This document shows positions 12,201 to 24,300 of a stretch of 64,000 bases of DNA, in pieces; positions within the stretch are counted from its first letter, which is position 1, and each line of letters starts with the position of its first letter. The notes under the pieces are model-generated. The model searched no databases. It was not told the DNA's origin and was given only the letters and a program-made list of their open reading frames with translations. The DNA comes from Pyrocephalus nanus (Eukaryota > Chordata > Aves > Passeriformes > Tyrannidae), in NCBI GenBank assembly GCA_038380795.1, contig CM076259.1, positions 75,140,200 to 75,204,199 of the forward strand, in the 5' to 3' direction. Both the position numbers and the translations under genes were made by a program.

Positions 12201-15200
12201 GTCCACATGACCATGAATTAACATGAATTACTCTATGGATACAACATTATACTTTTGAGGAAAGAAACATTTTACTGACCTTTTGTCACCTTAGTAAAAT
12301 GAGCAGAGATAATCAACAACCAGGACTCAGTAATTAATATATCAGGAAATTTAAAAACACTTTAAAACTATTTTTAAACTTGAATTTCTTTTGAAGAAAA
12401 GTGCATGGAAATTTGAATACATCTGTCATTTCATTTCCATTATCATTTACAGTTCAACAAGATATTTGTGAAGGAGAAGGAAATTGTTTTTTAGTTGGGC
12501 TAGGAGAATAGAACTCAAGATATCTGTTTTACTTTTTCTGCTAATAAGATGAGACACTTGATGAGGGATTTTTCTGTGCTTTAAGATTCTCATCTTAAAA
12601 ATTAGAATGTTCTTTCATAAGCAGTTTGTTAAGCACATGCTAATGAAAAATGCTAGAAAAAAGAGCAATATTTAGCAAGTTAAAGAATTCTAGAGGAAAT
12701 AATTGAATTTTTAAAGAACGTACTTGAAGGATTTTTAGAAAGTCCAAGACACTTCTTTCTAGTTCACTAACTGATAACAGCATTTGACAACCAAAATAAG
12801 AGCTAGTTTTATTATTTTTTTCCTAAAATTTAGACATTGTGTCAAAATGTGTCTACAGAAAAAACAATTTTTTTGTAACGGATGAATATACACTAAGCAC
12901 TAAAGTGGATATTTTAAATACCTAATTAAAAATGAGATTTTTTTACAGCTAATCAACAGTGAGTTATAATAATATTTAGTCTTGTAGGAGGAGGTGTATA
13001 TTCTTCTCCTCTTTGTTAGATTACTTAGTAAATAGTTTTATGGAGTTTGAAATGTTTTGGGTTTTTATGTGTGACATTTAACATGGATTTTTAGAGAGGT
13101 GAATGAATCTACTGTTATCTAAATATTTACACATCAGAGTTTTTTATGCGTCTGGTCACTCATTGCAACATGGAACCACGTCTGAAGTAATTCAAATGCA
13201 AGAGAAATGAGATTTATGTGGATATAATAAATATAGCTTGGTCTTGTCCCAGAAACAAAGAGAAGTAATATATCCAATTACAAAAGAACGAGTGTTTCAG
13301 AAGCATGCTAAAGTATTTCTTCTCAGATTGCCTTATTACTTAAAATAACTTCAATGTCTGAAACAGCTTTTATCAGAACGCATGTGGTCTTCATTAAAGT
13401 ATGTGTTGCAGTTTTTTTGTTCACAAAATGCTACCAGAGTCACCAGTGGAGCACTTACTGATGTGTACAACTGAAGTAAAATCTGCATATGAAAAGCACT
13501 CAGATATATTTACGAAAGAATACACTTGCTCTGCCACTAGCAGTGTTTTATGTGCAAAGAACTATTGCACAAGTCCTGTAACATTTTCTGTGTCTTCCAG
13601 TTTTTTTCTAAATACAGTTCAAGGTACGGTATTTTGCCCATGCAACCTTTCACTGTGTGACTCCTAAGTATCTTGGAGACCTGTTCTGTCTCTTTGCTTT
13701 ATGTCAGTAGTTGAGATCAGCTGAGACATTTAAACTGACAGCCTCTATATTTAGTTAAAATGTCATGGGGCTGGTGGCACATTCTCCCAAGAGCAAAGCC
13801 ATAGATTTCTACAATTCACTTATCCTGTTGTAACATCAGAATTAATTTTAGGCAGACTTCTTTCACTAGATGTATTTAGATAGAGCAAGTTGCTTAGGAA
13901 GACTTCTAATCAACTGGGAAATTCCTTTCTGTCGTTTGCCATTCTCACTGTCAATCTATATCGTTATGAGACATGCCTGCCTTTTCCTGTTTTTGTGCCT
14001 ACATCATTTTTTTCCCCTCCAGTGGGAAAACAAAAAACACCTATACCAGGAAGTTATAAGGACAGCAAGAATAGCCTCCTGGATGAGTACATAGAGCATT
14101 TTTTTCTCTGCTGAGTAGAAAAAAAGCAGTATAAAGCATTTTGTAATTTTAAATGTATGGAATGACTCAAAATATTTTCTGCAGTAGGCACAGAGAACGT
14201 CTCACAAAAATGAACCTGTAATTTCTTTTTTGATCAGACTTTCTTATCTATAATACATTTCATCCTCTCTTTTACCTCCCATTAGACTATGGGATATATG
14301 ATGCTCACGAGCACGTGAAATGTTCTTCATGGTATCCATTGAGCTATTTTATTTTTACTACTCAACTTTCAGCTAAAATATGAGAAGACAAGTTACAAAA
14401 GATTTTAGAAATTCTCTGTGCAGCCCATCTCTGAACACTGTCCATGGGATGCCTGTAGGGTTGACAGTCCAAATCCTATTAAAGTAAATGAGAATGATAT
14501 GATCCAAACCTCACAGATTTAAAAGTTTGACTCTATTTCTGACCTGCAGTTTAGGGGGGACATGACTATATGCTTTATGAGTCACTCATTTAAACAAGCA
14601 GCAATTATCCTTTCTGTCCACTTGTGAAAGTCAACTTAGTCCTACTTGGTGTAATGTAGCATAATGAATCCCTACACTAACTCTGGTCAAATTTATTAAT
14701 ATTAATTCACCCCTATAATTTCCACACAGTAACTCCTTGACAGTTAAATGGGAACAAAGTTGGGCTGGCTCAAAACTGAAGTTTATAAATCTCTGTGAAG
14801 ACCTAGCAAGTCATTGGAGACACATAATAACAGCCAATGCTCAAAAACTTTGACTGTTATGTTTCCTGGTTTGTTGGGGTTTTTAATAATTTTTTGTTGC
14901 TTTTGACAGAACTCATTTTATGACTTCATTTTAACTGTTTTGTTGGTTGTCTGCATTATAAACATCTACTTGCCTTTGGTTCCTCAGAGAAGATAATGAA
15001 TTAATGTGAATTTTAAAAAAAAAAGAGAGAATTTCTTCAAAATTCATCTCTGGTTAAATTGGGTCTTCCCTCTTAAGTATCTTTTGCTCTCCAATAAAAA
15101 ATTTTGTCTCCTATTTTCCCAGCTGTTCTGGTATAGTTTGTTAGGCAGCATAAGAGGTGGAACAGTAGAGAAAGAAACTACGAAAATTTTTGCTGTGTTG

Positions 15201-18141
15201 GTGGAATGATTTATAGTTATGGAAAGCAAAATCCAGAAGACTGAGGGCTTGTGTAAAAAATAAGTATGTATGTGATGCTCTCAAAAGAATCTGGAGAATA
15301 TGCTTTCTAAAATTTCAGAAAAAAAATTATATATACACGATATTAAAAGCACATTTTTATATTACAAAATTATAAATAATTAGGTATCATACGTGTGTTA
15401 TAAACTACAGTTAATAAAAGACACACTTATTTAGCCTAATGATGACATTTTTAATCACAATTCATCTTGCCACTGAAAACTATTGGTCAGTTTTTTAAAT
15501 ACCCAGCCTAACACAAAGCTATAGGTATTTGGATTATAGGGCAGCTAGCAGAGAAACTATGCCACAACAATGCATATGGGCTTCAAACACAGTTACAGGA
15601 ATACCTGCATGTATTTCTCCTCTGAAAGACAACATAAGGTTTACTGGAAAGCTGTAACACAGTCACAGCACTCTAGTTGTTAAAAAGCTTTTTCTGATTT
15701 CCTACTTAACTATATCTTATTCATAGTCCAGTTTTCCTTGTGTTCTTCAACCATAGGAAATCCTATCCAAAATTCTTCTTTTTAATTCCAAAAGATTTAC
15801 AGGCAACAAATATACCTCATGGGTTTTTTGTTAGTCTAGATAAACTATTTCAGTCCTCATCTAAACATCCAATCTTCTGAATCACCCAAATTGTCTTTCT
15901 CTCTTCTGTAGCACATGTAGTTCTCAGTGTATTAGCATAGCTGCAAAGTGCATATAAACACTACATACAGCACTATACTTTTCACTTGAAGTAATAACAT
16001 CTCCTTCTGCAGTTAATGGAGAGAAATAATCCAACTAAGTTCTAAATCAATCAGAGATACCTGTGCCTTTACTGTGACAATATAGAGATGTTAAAGCAAA
16101 TAAAGTGATAAATTAGGTACATCATGAAGTTAAGAAATTTAGGAGATGAGTAGTTATACTTTGGGTACTGAAAAATTACTCTCGCAGGCCTAACCAGGCA
16201 AGCTTCTCAAAACACAGGTTTTAGTGAGGTTGCAAATGGACAAAAAGCAGGATACAAATTGCAGCTTAGGTGGAAAAAAGGTCCAAAAATGCATTGCATA
16301 TCTTTCAAAGCTAATTTTGCTGTTTCCTGTCCCTCCTCTCCCCCCTTCTTATGTTTTATAACTTAAAAAAAAAAAGGAATAATTCATGTGAGATTTTAAA
16401 TTTGTTCTTGTCCTAAACAGTAAGGTAGGATTTTCTCAAAATGGAGAATAAAAGGATCATTAATGAATAATATAAAAATCTAACCCATCCTATTTCTATT
16501 TTTGAGGTTTTTTATGTTTTGTTTTCTTTTTCCTCAGGGTTTTCATTTTCCTTTGGAAGTGTTGCTATATTAAGCTTAGTGCTGGAAGTTACAATTTGCA
16601 AAATAATGTCATTGCTTTTCATTAACTGTCTAAACTGCAACAATATTTTTAAGCTGCTCTCTTCTTAGAATCTATTCTAATATAAATTAGTATATTGTAA
16701 TTAACTCTATTTTCCATGAAATGAGAGAAGTAAGAAGAAGTGTCGTATTTCAGTATTTTGCTTGAGAGTAGAATAAAGACTGCAGGATTTGTCACTAAAT
16801 AAATTCTGAGATTCCATAGTTTATGGTAGTTTAAGTCAACTTGCAAATAAATTATTTGGGAAACCTCCAAAGAAGTTCCAGCCCTAAATCATCAGACATA
16901 CTGTCAGGAAGCACATTTCATTCATCATAATTCGTAAAACAAGAAGATAGCAGACCAGAGCTAGCTCAGCGGCATTCAGATGACAATCACTAATGGGTTG
17001 ATTCTAGCTCAGAAAGATGTTGACTCCCAGAAGATAAATGAGTTTCCAGAAAGAAAAAAGAAGCATCAATGACACTGCCTAAACCAATACAGTTTTCTGA
17101 CCTATGCAGTACAACAGGCATTGTTCTTCAAGAAAATTTGCTGTCCACTGTCACCTCCCAGAGTAAGAAGCCTCAGAGAATAATACTGAAGAGTATTTTA
17201 CGCTGAAATTCTTAACTCTGCCAATGGCATTCATTAGCAGCAACATGAAAATCAGATAATTGAAATGGCTTTAAAACTGTGGAAGTAAAGCTGTCATTGA
17301 ATATCAAGGTTGTCGGAACTTGCTGATGATAGGTACTTTGCAAGAACTTTAATCTGATTCTTCCAAGTGTCTACTGCAAAGCCTATTGTTAAGTATTCTG
17401 GAAAGAAAAAAAAAAGAAGAAAAAAAGAAAGTAAACAGAGTACAGTTTTGTATTCAGTAAAAGCGGTAACAAAGCCTTCTTGGCATACATTTAGCATCAT
17501 AAAAACATTGGGCCATCTGAAGCAGTTACCACACAAGTCGTGCATAGACACACACTAAGAGTGCCCTTGTGGCATGGACAACCAAACTGCAGATGAAAAG
17601 GCAATATCAGAGCAGCCTATGTAAACTTTTATCAGGTCTTTCCTTGTTATAGGATTTTCTTTTTCCCAGAAAGAAGATGAACCATCATATAGTGTACACT
17701 CTCTGAACTCCCAGTTCAGTCTGATGTCAAAAAATTTTAAACACCCAAGGTCACACATCTTTTGGAGCACAAGGAATTATAAATGTTATACTCAAGAGAA
17801 ATAGGTACAGTAAGCACATACTTACAAATCTAATATGGTAAGATTGATCTCAAGTTGTTTTCCCAAGGTTATACTCAAAATCTATGGCAGAATCTGGAAC
17901 AGAACAAAGGATTGAAATCTTGGCACATTTAAAACAGTGGCAAGGATCAATCATCTTTAATAAGATTATTGTTAGTATTTCATAATAGATCTCAGTTCAG
18001 TCTTGAGCCTTGATTTTAGACTGGATATGACAGAATATCTAAAGTCATTATGCAATAAGGAAAAGGCAGTGAACTCAGACATAAAATTGTATTACCAATC
18101 TGGAAGTCTTCCCAAAGCCAATGTGGAAATGCCAAGGTTGT
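9201..18141. other. No gene seen; long AT-rich non-coding block
   Basis: Nearly 9 kb without a supported exon, RNA gene or identifiable transposon, apart from the small 18-bp duplication at 10332-10367. Small internal echoes include an 11-bp GTTTAGAGAAG pair at about 9890-9915 and a purine-only stretch at about 17401-17430. Homeodomain-type TAATTA cores are frequent, as expected from composition. The longest open frames, 60-88 codons, lie on both strands and look random. Ancient elements too diverged to see by eye may be present. Confidence 0.5.
10332..10367 (+). repeat. 18-bp perfect-frame tandem duplication
   Basis: Two directly adjacent 18-bp units, 10332-10349 and 10350-10367, differ at one position (ATTAACTACATACATATT versus the same with C changed to T). 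This looks like a recent local slippage or duplication event in an AT-rich background. Confidence 0.9.
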
Positions 18142-18382
18142 TGTATTGGGTCTGAGCTGGAGTTCATTTCACCATGGTAGCCCTCACAGTGCTGTGCTTT
18201 GCATTGGTAGCTAGAAGGGTGTTGATTACACACCAGTGTTTTGCCTGTTGCTGAGTACAGCATCAGCATTGTAACATTCCCTCCTCTCTCAACGGAGGGC
18301 AAGATTCTGGGAGGGGACTCAAGTGTGCTAGCTGACCCAAATGACCAAAGGGATATTCCAAACCAGATGACATCAGCTCAGA

Positions 18383-18390
18383 TATAAAAG
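18383..18390 (+). promoter_or_regulatory. LTR TATA box
   Basis: TATAAAAG sits about 240 bp into the LTR and about 190 bp before its AATAAA, the usual U3-to-R spacing for a retroviral LTR. It is the best-preserved core promoter in the window. Whether it is still active cannot be judged from sequence. Confidence 0.6.
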
Positions 18391-18579
18391 GTAAGGCCAG
18401 GAGCAGGAAGGCAGGCATTCGTTGTCTCCAATGGCTGCCTGCCTGCTGGGGAACCTGTACATGTGCTGCAGCCCTGCTTCTTGGGAGTGGCCGACCATCA
18501 CTGCTCATGGGAAGCAGAGAAAAAACTATGTTATCTTTTGCTTCACTTATGCTCGTGCTTTTGCTTTGCTTTTGTTTTA

Positions 18580-18585
18580 AATAAA
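18580..18585 (+). promoter_or_regulatory. LTR polyadenylation signal
   Basis: An AATAAA hexamer inside the LTR, at the expected position in R, followed about 60-120 bp downstream by pyrimidine-rich U5 sequence. Confidence 0.6.
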
Positions 18586-18704
18586 TTGCCTTATCCCAAC
18601 CCACAGGTTGTTTTCCATCTTACTCTCTCCCCTGTCCAGCTGGGAAGGGGAGTGATAGAGTAGCTGGGTGGGCGCTTGGCATCCAGCCAACCTCAACTCA
18701 CCAT

Positions 18705-19752
18705 GGTTGTCAAAACCTGATGATAGGATATTGAGAAATCTTCCATCTCATATTTTCATGCTAGCATTATCCACGAGTGGCCTTTAAATATCTAGGGAAG
18801 CCATAAGCACATGCAGTACAATTTCATATACCGTAAGAGTGACAAAGAGTAGCTACTGCATTAAATTAACTGTGAAAGCATGGGGTTTTGTACATTTTCA
18901 AGATGTTACCAAGCCCAACCTTGAATGTCAGTATCTTAGAAATCTTTAATTGCACCCTATGCTAAATTATCACCTAATGTCAAGGAAAAAATAGTTAAAT
19001 CAGACTGTATGAATTATTCATCATCTCCAATTCAATATGAACACTATTTTAGCTGAGTCTTAAGCGCTTCTGAATAGTATTGTAGAAGGTCAATACTTCT
19101 CTGATAATAGAATGCCAGAAACTATTGCCTGACCTTTATAAAATAAAGAATCAAGAAGATACACTTCAGGAGAAGAAACAAACTTACAACTAAAGATAGG
19201 CTTTGTAATAGGCTCATATAAATATTTGCATAACATATTTTAGATCAAATCCACTTGCAGGGGATTAAGACTCCAAAAATAATGTTAAAAATCAGTATAT
19301 CTCCCCACTCTCCCAATAATTACTTCAATCATGTCTTCAGTTAAGGTACACAGCCTGTTTGGCACGTGTCCATTAGAAACCTCTCCTTCTGGGAATATTC
19401 CTAAAGCAATTGTTGCTACTGTTCTGATTTGCTAAGATTTTGCCTGTACTTTTCTGAGGATGCATATGCTGAAGGAGAATGGTGACATGGGCTGCTACTT
19501 TTTGTATCTGTGTATTCTTACAGTAGCTATATTTACCAAAGTTAAATGTTTAGTCTCAGTTAATAAAGGTACTGTTTGGATAAAACCTTATTGTCACATG
19601 ACTACCGTGTAAGCTTCCACACTTCGGACTGCACACTTTAGAAGCTCCTTACCTGACCCAAATAGATTCAGCTCTCACAGATCTTACTTTCCAGACTGAT
19701 CAAGTAACAGTAAGTGTGGACATGGACGGAAGAGTTAAAAAACAACTACAAC

Positions 19753-19755
<3 letters not shown>
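18705..19755. other. No gene seen; non-coding
   Basis: Begins with the 6-bp repeat copy flanking the LTR. The rest is ordinary AT-rich sequence with no recognisable element. No retroviral internal region follows the LTR. Confidence 0.5.
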
Positions 19756-19802
<47 letters not shown>

Positions 19803-19812
19803 AGAGAGAGAA
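19756..19812 (+). repeat. A44 homopolymer followed by (GA)n
   Basis: Forty-four consecutive A residues (19756-19799), then GAGAGAGAGAGA to about 19812. It is the longest homopolymer in the window. No gene-like or SINE/LINE-like sequence was recognised upstream, so it is better called a microsatellite than the tail of a retrocopy. Its exact length is likely to be unreliable, because such runs are prone to sequencing and assembly error. Confidence 0.93.
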
Positions 19813-21295
19813 GGTAGGAGGCTGTTGTAGAAATCCAACTATTAAGTGAGAAATGGAATTTTAAAATCCCAATGACCAAAAAAACCTACAGTGACCTGAT
19901 TATCTGAGGACTTGAACTTTCCTATTCAAAATAAAATTATGCAATTTGCTTTCTTAGACATATTTTAATATTTTTATTTTTTCATTGTTTTATCCTAAAA
20001 TAGAAATTATTGTTCGTTAATGTTTAGCAAGTTAATGTATACTATTATTGTATAGGAAAAACGTTAGATGTCTCTAATTCACCATAGTCAACACTGTTTT
20101 GCAGAATCTGCCTTACACGCTGTTTAGAAAGTAAGAATCCTCCAGCTGGCCTTTGAGTCTGCCAGCTGGGAGGAAAAGCTGTTTCAGAAATGAAAAGATG
20201 CCGCAAAACCCTATGAAGCACGGCAAGAATCTTTAGTCCAGGAGAAAGTAGTACTGTCCAGCTAACACTTTTCTATCTTTGTCATACTATATATTATTCA
20301 TGTTCTGAATTTTTCAAATATTTTTCTATTAGTTAGTAATCTTTTAATCCTCAATTGTTTTATTACAAAATTGATTTTAAATATAAGCATGATAGAGTTC
20401 TTCCTTTGCATTTCCAGATACTGTGACAAATACATGATCATTGCCTAATACTAAGTAGTGAAACACTGATGTGAACCTGCAGTTTCAAATAATATCTTCA
20501 CACAAGTTAGGAGTAGAAAGGAAATCAACAGATTCCCGAAATCATCACTTTCCACAAAAGATCAGCAATCATCTGTTTCTGAATAGAGGAGGTATTTGCA
20601 AAGAAATATTTTTTTTCTCTTTTTTTTTTTTTTCATCACTTAAAGCATTGTCACACATCTGTGGTAGCTTCAGTTTCATTATGGATTCATTCATCTATGC
20701 TGTTAGGGAATATAGAGAGTGGAATTGAGTACTGGATGCTTGACTGAATTTGCTGCTTAACTCTTTGCTACCTCTCAGTCTTTAGTTTGGACCACTCTGA
20801 CTTAGTTCTTGGAAGAAAAACTTTCTGTAGAAGAGAATAGGTGTAAGCAGTGTAGTTAGAAGATAGTAGTATGGATAGGTCAAGCCTGTTACACTTGACT
20901 CTGACCCCGGGACTGATGTTTGACCCCTTTTTTATTTAGTGGGACAGACAATCTATCTAGATTTATAAACCCAGTGCCATCTTGAAACCAGCAGTTTGAA
21001 AGCTAGATGATCTTAGTCACCTATTCCTCTTAGAAACACCTACAAAAGACAATATATTGACTTACTGAGTAATCTTGCCTGAAGATAAATCTGTGGTCCA
21101 AAGGGGTCTATCTCTAATTTGGTGTCTAAAAAAAGATGGAAAAAATTTAGTGCCTAAAGTGGCATGGCACAGCCATACAGTGTATGTGTTTAGACTTAAA
21201 ATTTATACTTAAAATGTGTCAGTGCCTGAAAGAAAATCAGTTTCTAAGAGAGAGAAGAAAGGAGTCAAACTGGCTAGCTCTTTGAAATTAATACC
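19813..21295. other. No gene seen; AT-rich non-coding
   Basis: Includes a T-rich run at about 20608-20632. A frame of 85 codons spans it and is driven by that low-complexity tract. No family recognised. Confidence 0.5.
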
Positions 21296-21323
21296 AAAAA
21301 AAAAAAAAAAAAAAATAAAAAAT
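21296..21323 (+). repeat. A21-T-A6 homopolymer tract
   Basis: Twenty-one A residues, one T and six more A residues. A simple repeat with no adjoining retrocopy recognised. Confidence 0.9.
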
Positions 21324-24300
21324 TCACTTGCTTGGTTTTTATCATAATTTTTCATTGTCTTCTTAATGGAATTCTAGTTTAGGAAATAATTCCTAAGAAA
21401 CAGACACATAAAATGTCATTTGGATAATAACCAGGCACTACATATACACAGGCAAGTTACTGAATCTGTTTTAGGCAATTGTCTAAGACCAGGGTTATGG
21501 AGCATAGACTGATAGCACATCTGCTGTGGTTTATAGCTATAGAGAAATATTTATCTACAACTAAATTCTGGTACCTCTGAAACAAGCACAGTGTAGAAGT
21601 AAGAGTTCTATGTTAAATGGAAAGTGCCAGAAAATACATTAATGGGTAAATTTATGGCTATTTTTTTCTTTAAAATGTCAAGGGTTAAAAAGAGCAGGCA
21701 TATGTGGAATAAAAACAGTATGATATTTCAAGTATATCCCCAAAATAGAAACATTGTATACACTGGTCTTTACAAGATAACACAGCAATCCTGGTTGTCC
21801 TGGTAGATTTTCTGTACAAAAAGATAGTAAAAGCCTCTTGCTGAGAAGGAATCTGGAAGTTCCAGATCATAAAAATTGAATTCAATCCTTGGCACCTATT
21901 ATTATGTAAGAATGGTTCAGAATGGTACAGAGTATCTTCTTATGCAATATTGAAAAAAAAAAAATTACCAGCATCTTCACAATGTTTACTTTCTTGATGG
22001 ACAGTTTATAGATAGGTGTACACAGAAGTTTGAAGCAGCTGTCCATACATAAACATCTGGTGATATCTGAGATGCTCTAGAGAAGATGACACAGCTGCAT
22101 AGGTTTATCAGCTCTGACACAGGACATGTATGAGAACCTATCACCACCAGAGGACCATCTAAGGCTAGACAGGCTATCGCTGGGAATCTCGCCTTTAACC
22201 ACCACCTTGACATGGGCACCTAAACCGGGCCCAAGGTTAAGCCATTAAATAATACAATAATGAAAAACAAAACCTAATGGGGTACAATTTATTTTCCTGA
22301 ATATGAGTGTCTTGTACATTTTTTGGTATTGGGAGTTCTCCCATCTAGCTTGTCTCCAGGGAGCCGTAGGTCTCCTATAGATGTCTACTCAGATCTTAGC
22401 AGATATCTAAGCAAATCTCTCAGATCTCCCAAGTCAGTAGGGATCTATGCCTGAACAACTGAACACAATCCCCAAAAGCCTACAATAATAGTACAGTTTG
22501 ATTACAAACCAGCACTGATGGATCTTATTTATACTCCTGTTTTTTCAAATGGTCAGCTACTTATCTGGGTTTATGACTTTCTTTTCTGAACAGAGACACC
22601 TCTCCAAGAGCTGGAGGTGATACATAAGTATCCCAACCACTAAAAATGTGTTAAACCTTTCTATGATTCAAGAAAAAAAAATTTGTATCAAAGACAATGA
22701 AAGTTAGAAAACTGAAAAAAAAAAAAAAGCACCAAAATTACCTAGAGTGCTTTTCTATTTCATTATCCAAAGGATTTCTCATCAGTATGTTGATAAGAAA
22801 AAGACACAGAGATGTGTGTTTCCCATATCAAATAGTGCTTGTTATTCTGTTCTTGAGGTTGCCCCAGCAGCCAGTGACCTGTGTGAGAACCTGTGCTGAC
22901 AAGCTCCACAGGTATCCAAGCTTAATGTAGCTCCAGAGTGCTTTTAATAGATAAGCATAGTCTATCTGTTCTGGCAAAGAAAAATAGGGCAGGCAATCAG
23001 ACAACCATCTTCCATAACCTGAGTGGAATACTTAACATAAGTCAAGGGTAAAGAAAACAATCTTCCCCGAACAATGCCTTGAAATGCTATTGAAAAAAGA
23101 TCATCTGTGTTTATACGCACATACATATATATATATGAAATGAGAGATTACTCCTTTGTTTGCTTGCATAAATTATTTGACAAAACCAAAGCCCTTTCTA
23201 CATATTAGTCTAGATATTCCATCTAGTAAAATGGTTAGAAGGTGTCATATAACACCAGAAAATCATAATGACAAATAAGTGTTGACCCATGAGAAAATGT
23301 TTTCCTTAGTCATTCTAGCTGTCTGGAAATGAAAATTCTAATGCTACTGCATAAGATAACACACAGGAAAAAACTCATAAGGCTTTTATTTTTTTAACAC
23401 ATTTTCCTTTTTATTGAGTTTTATTCCCTTTTTATTGCCAATAAAATCTACAGTAAGATGATTCTGGTGTAATACTGTGTATTACAAATGCCCTCATACT
23501 GAATAGTTTTTTTCTTTTTGTTGATTTATAGACAGATATATCTGAGAACAGAGTACAGCAGATTTTTTTCCTTAGTTTGTTAAATGACATTGTTATGATT
23601 ATGATGATGATGATTTTTTTTTTAACCTTAAGTTCTCAAGAGTTACTTATTCATCTTTAAAATTTGCCATGTAAGTTTCGAGACAGTTTCTATAGGGAAT
23701 GAAGTCTGTGATCGTGAATTTAAAAGACCAGAAAACACTTTATTACCTTTTTGGTTAGAGCGGCTTTAACCACATTTGAAGTACAAGACATCCTACAAAT
23801 TAGAGAAAATATCTCCTTTGACCAGTGGAGTTGGAGTATCAATAAGCTGATAAAAAGACAGAGAGATGAAGAGTCATTTAGATGTTCCCATTCTCTCCAA
23901 ACTGTCATCTCACATGACATGATCCATAACTTAGTAATATCAGTGTTAATATAAGATAAATAATTCTGTGGAAGGGAATACTGGCAACTAGTCAAGCTTT
24001 TGAAGTGTTACTGAAGGAAAATGGTGTAGGGAGAAAAAAAAAATTAATTATAGCAGAGGAAACAAGGCATTCAGGGAAGAAGAATTAAGTCAGAGTCCTA
24101 CTCAAATAGACCTTACGATATAAGGGAAGACTGCCCAAACATTCATAATTTCTGATCGCAAATGCCTAAAAATTATGAGATTTGAAAGCTAGCAAGAGGC
24201 TCTTATTCTTCTTTGTGAGACAAGGCCTACTTAGGTCTTCAGAGCTGTAAAGACTAGACACCAGACATGCTTTTCAATGAAATCTGAAATTATTTACATA

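Larger units (their letters stand above)
18142..18704 (+). mobile_element. Endogenous retrovirus solo LTR, plus strand
   Basis: An apparently full-length LTR of about 560 bp, recognised as a widespread avian ERV family. The landmarks are a TGTATTGGGTCTGAGCTGGA start, a GTGCTGTGCTTTGCATTGGT block, AAGGGATATTCC before the promoter, and a tail rich in CTCTCCC followed by GCTGGGTGGGCGCTTGGC and CAACTCACCA. U3 carries a decayed CRE-like TGACATCA (18368-18375) and a TATA box, TATAAAAG, at 18383-18390. The poly(A) signal AATAAA lies at 18580-18585. A 6-bp direct repeat GGTTGT flanks it (18136-18141 and 18705-18710), consistent with a target-site duplication. The 3' edge is uncertain by one base. No gag, pol or env sequence adjoins, so it is a solo LTR left by LTR-LTR recombination. 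A 6-bp duplication would suit a class II (ERVK-like) element and 5 bp a class III (ERVL-like) one; I leave the class open. Confidence 0.88.

Noticed and set aside
18075..18663. Open frames of 66-113 codons inside the LTR at 18 kb
   Set aside because: They lie wholly or largely within a non-coding LTR of a known type on either strand, and do not correspond to retroviral proteins.
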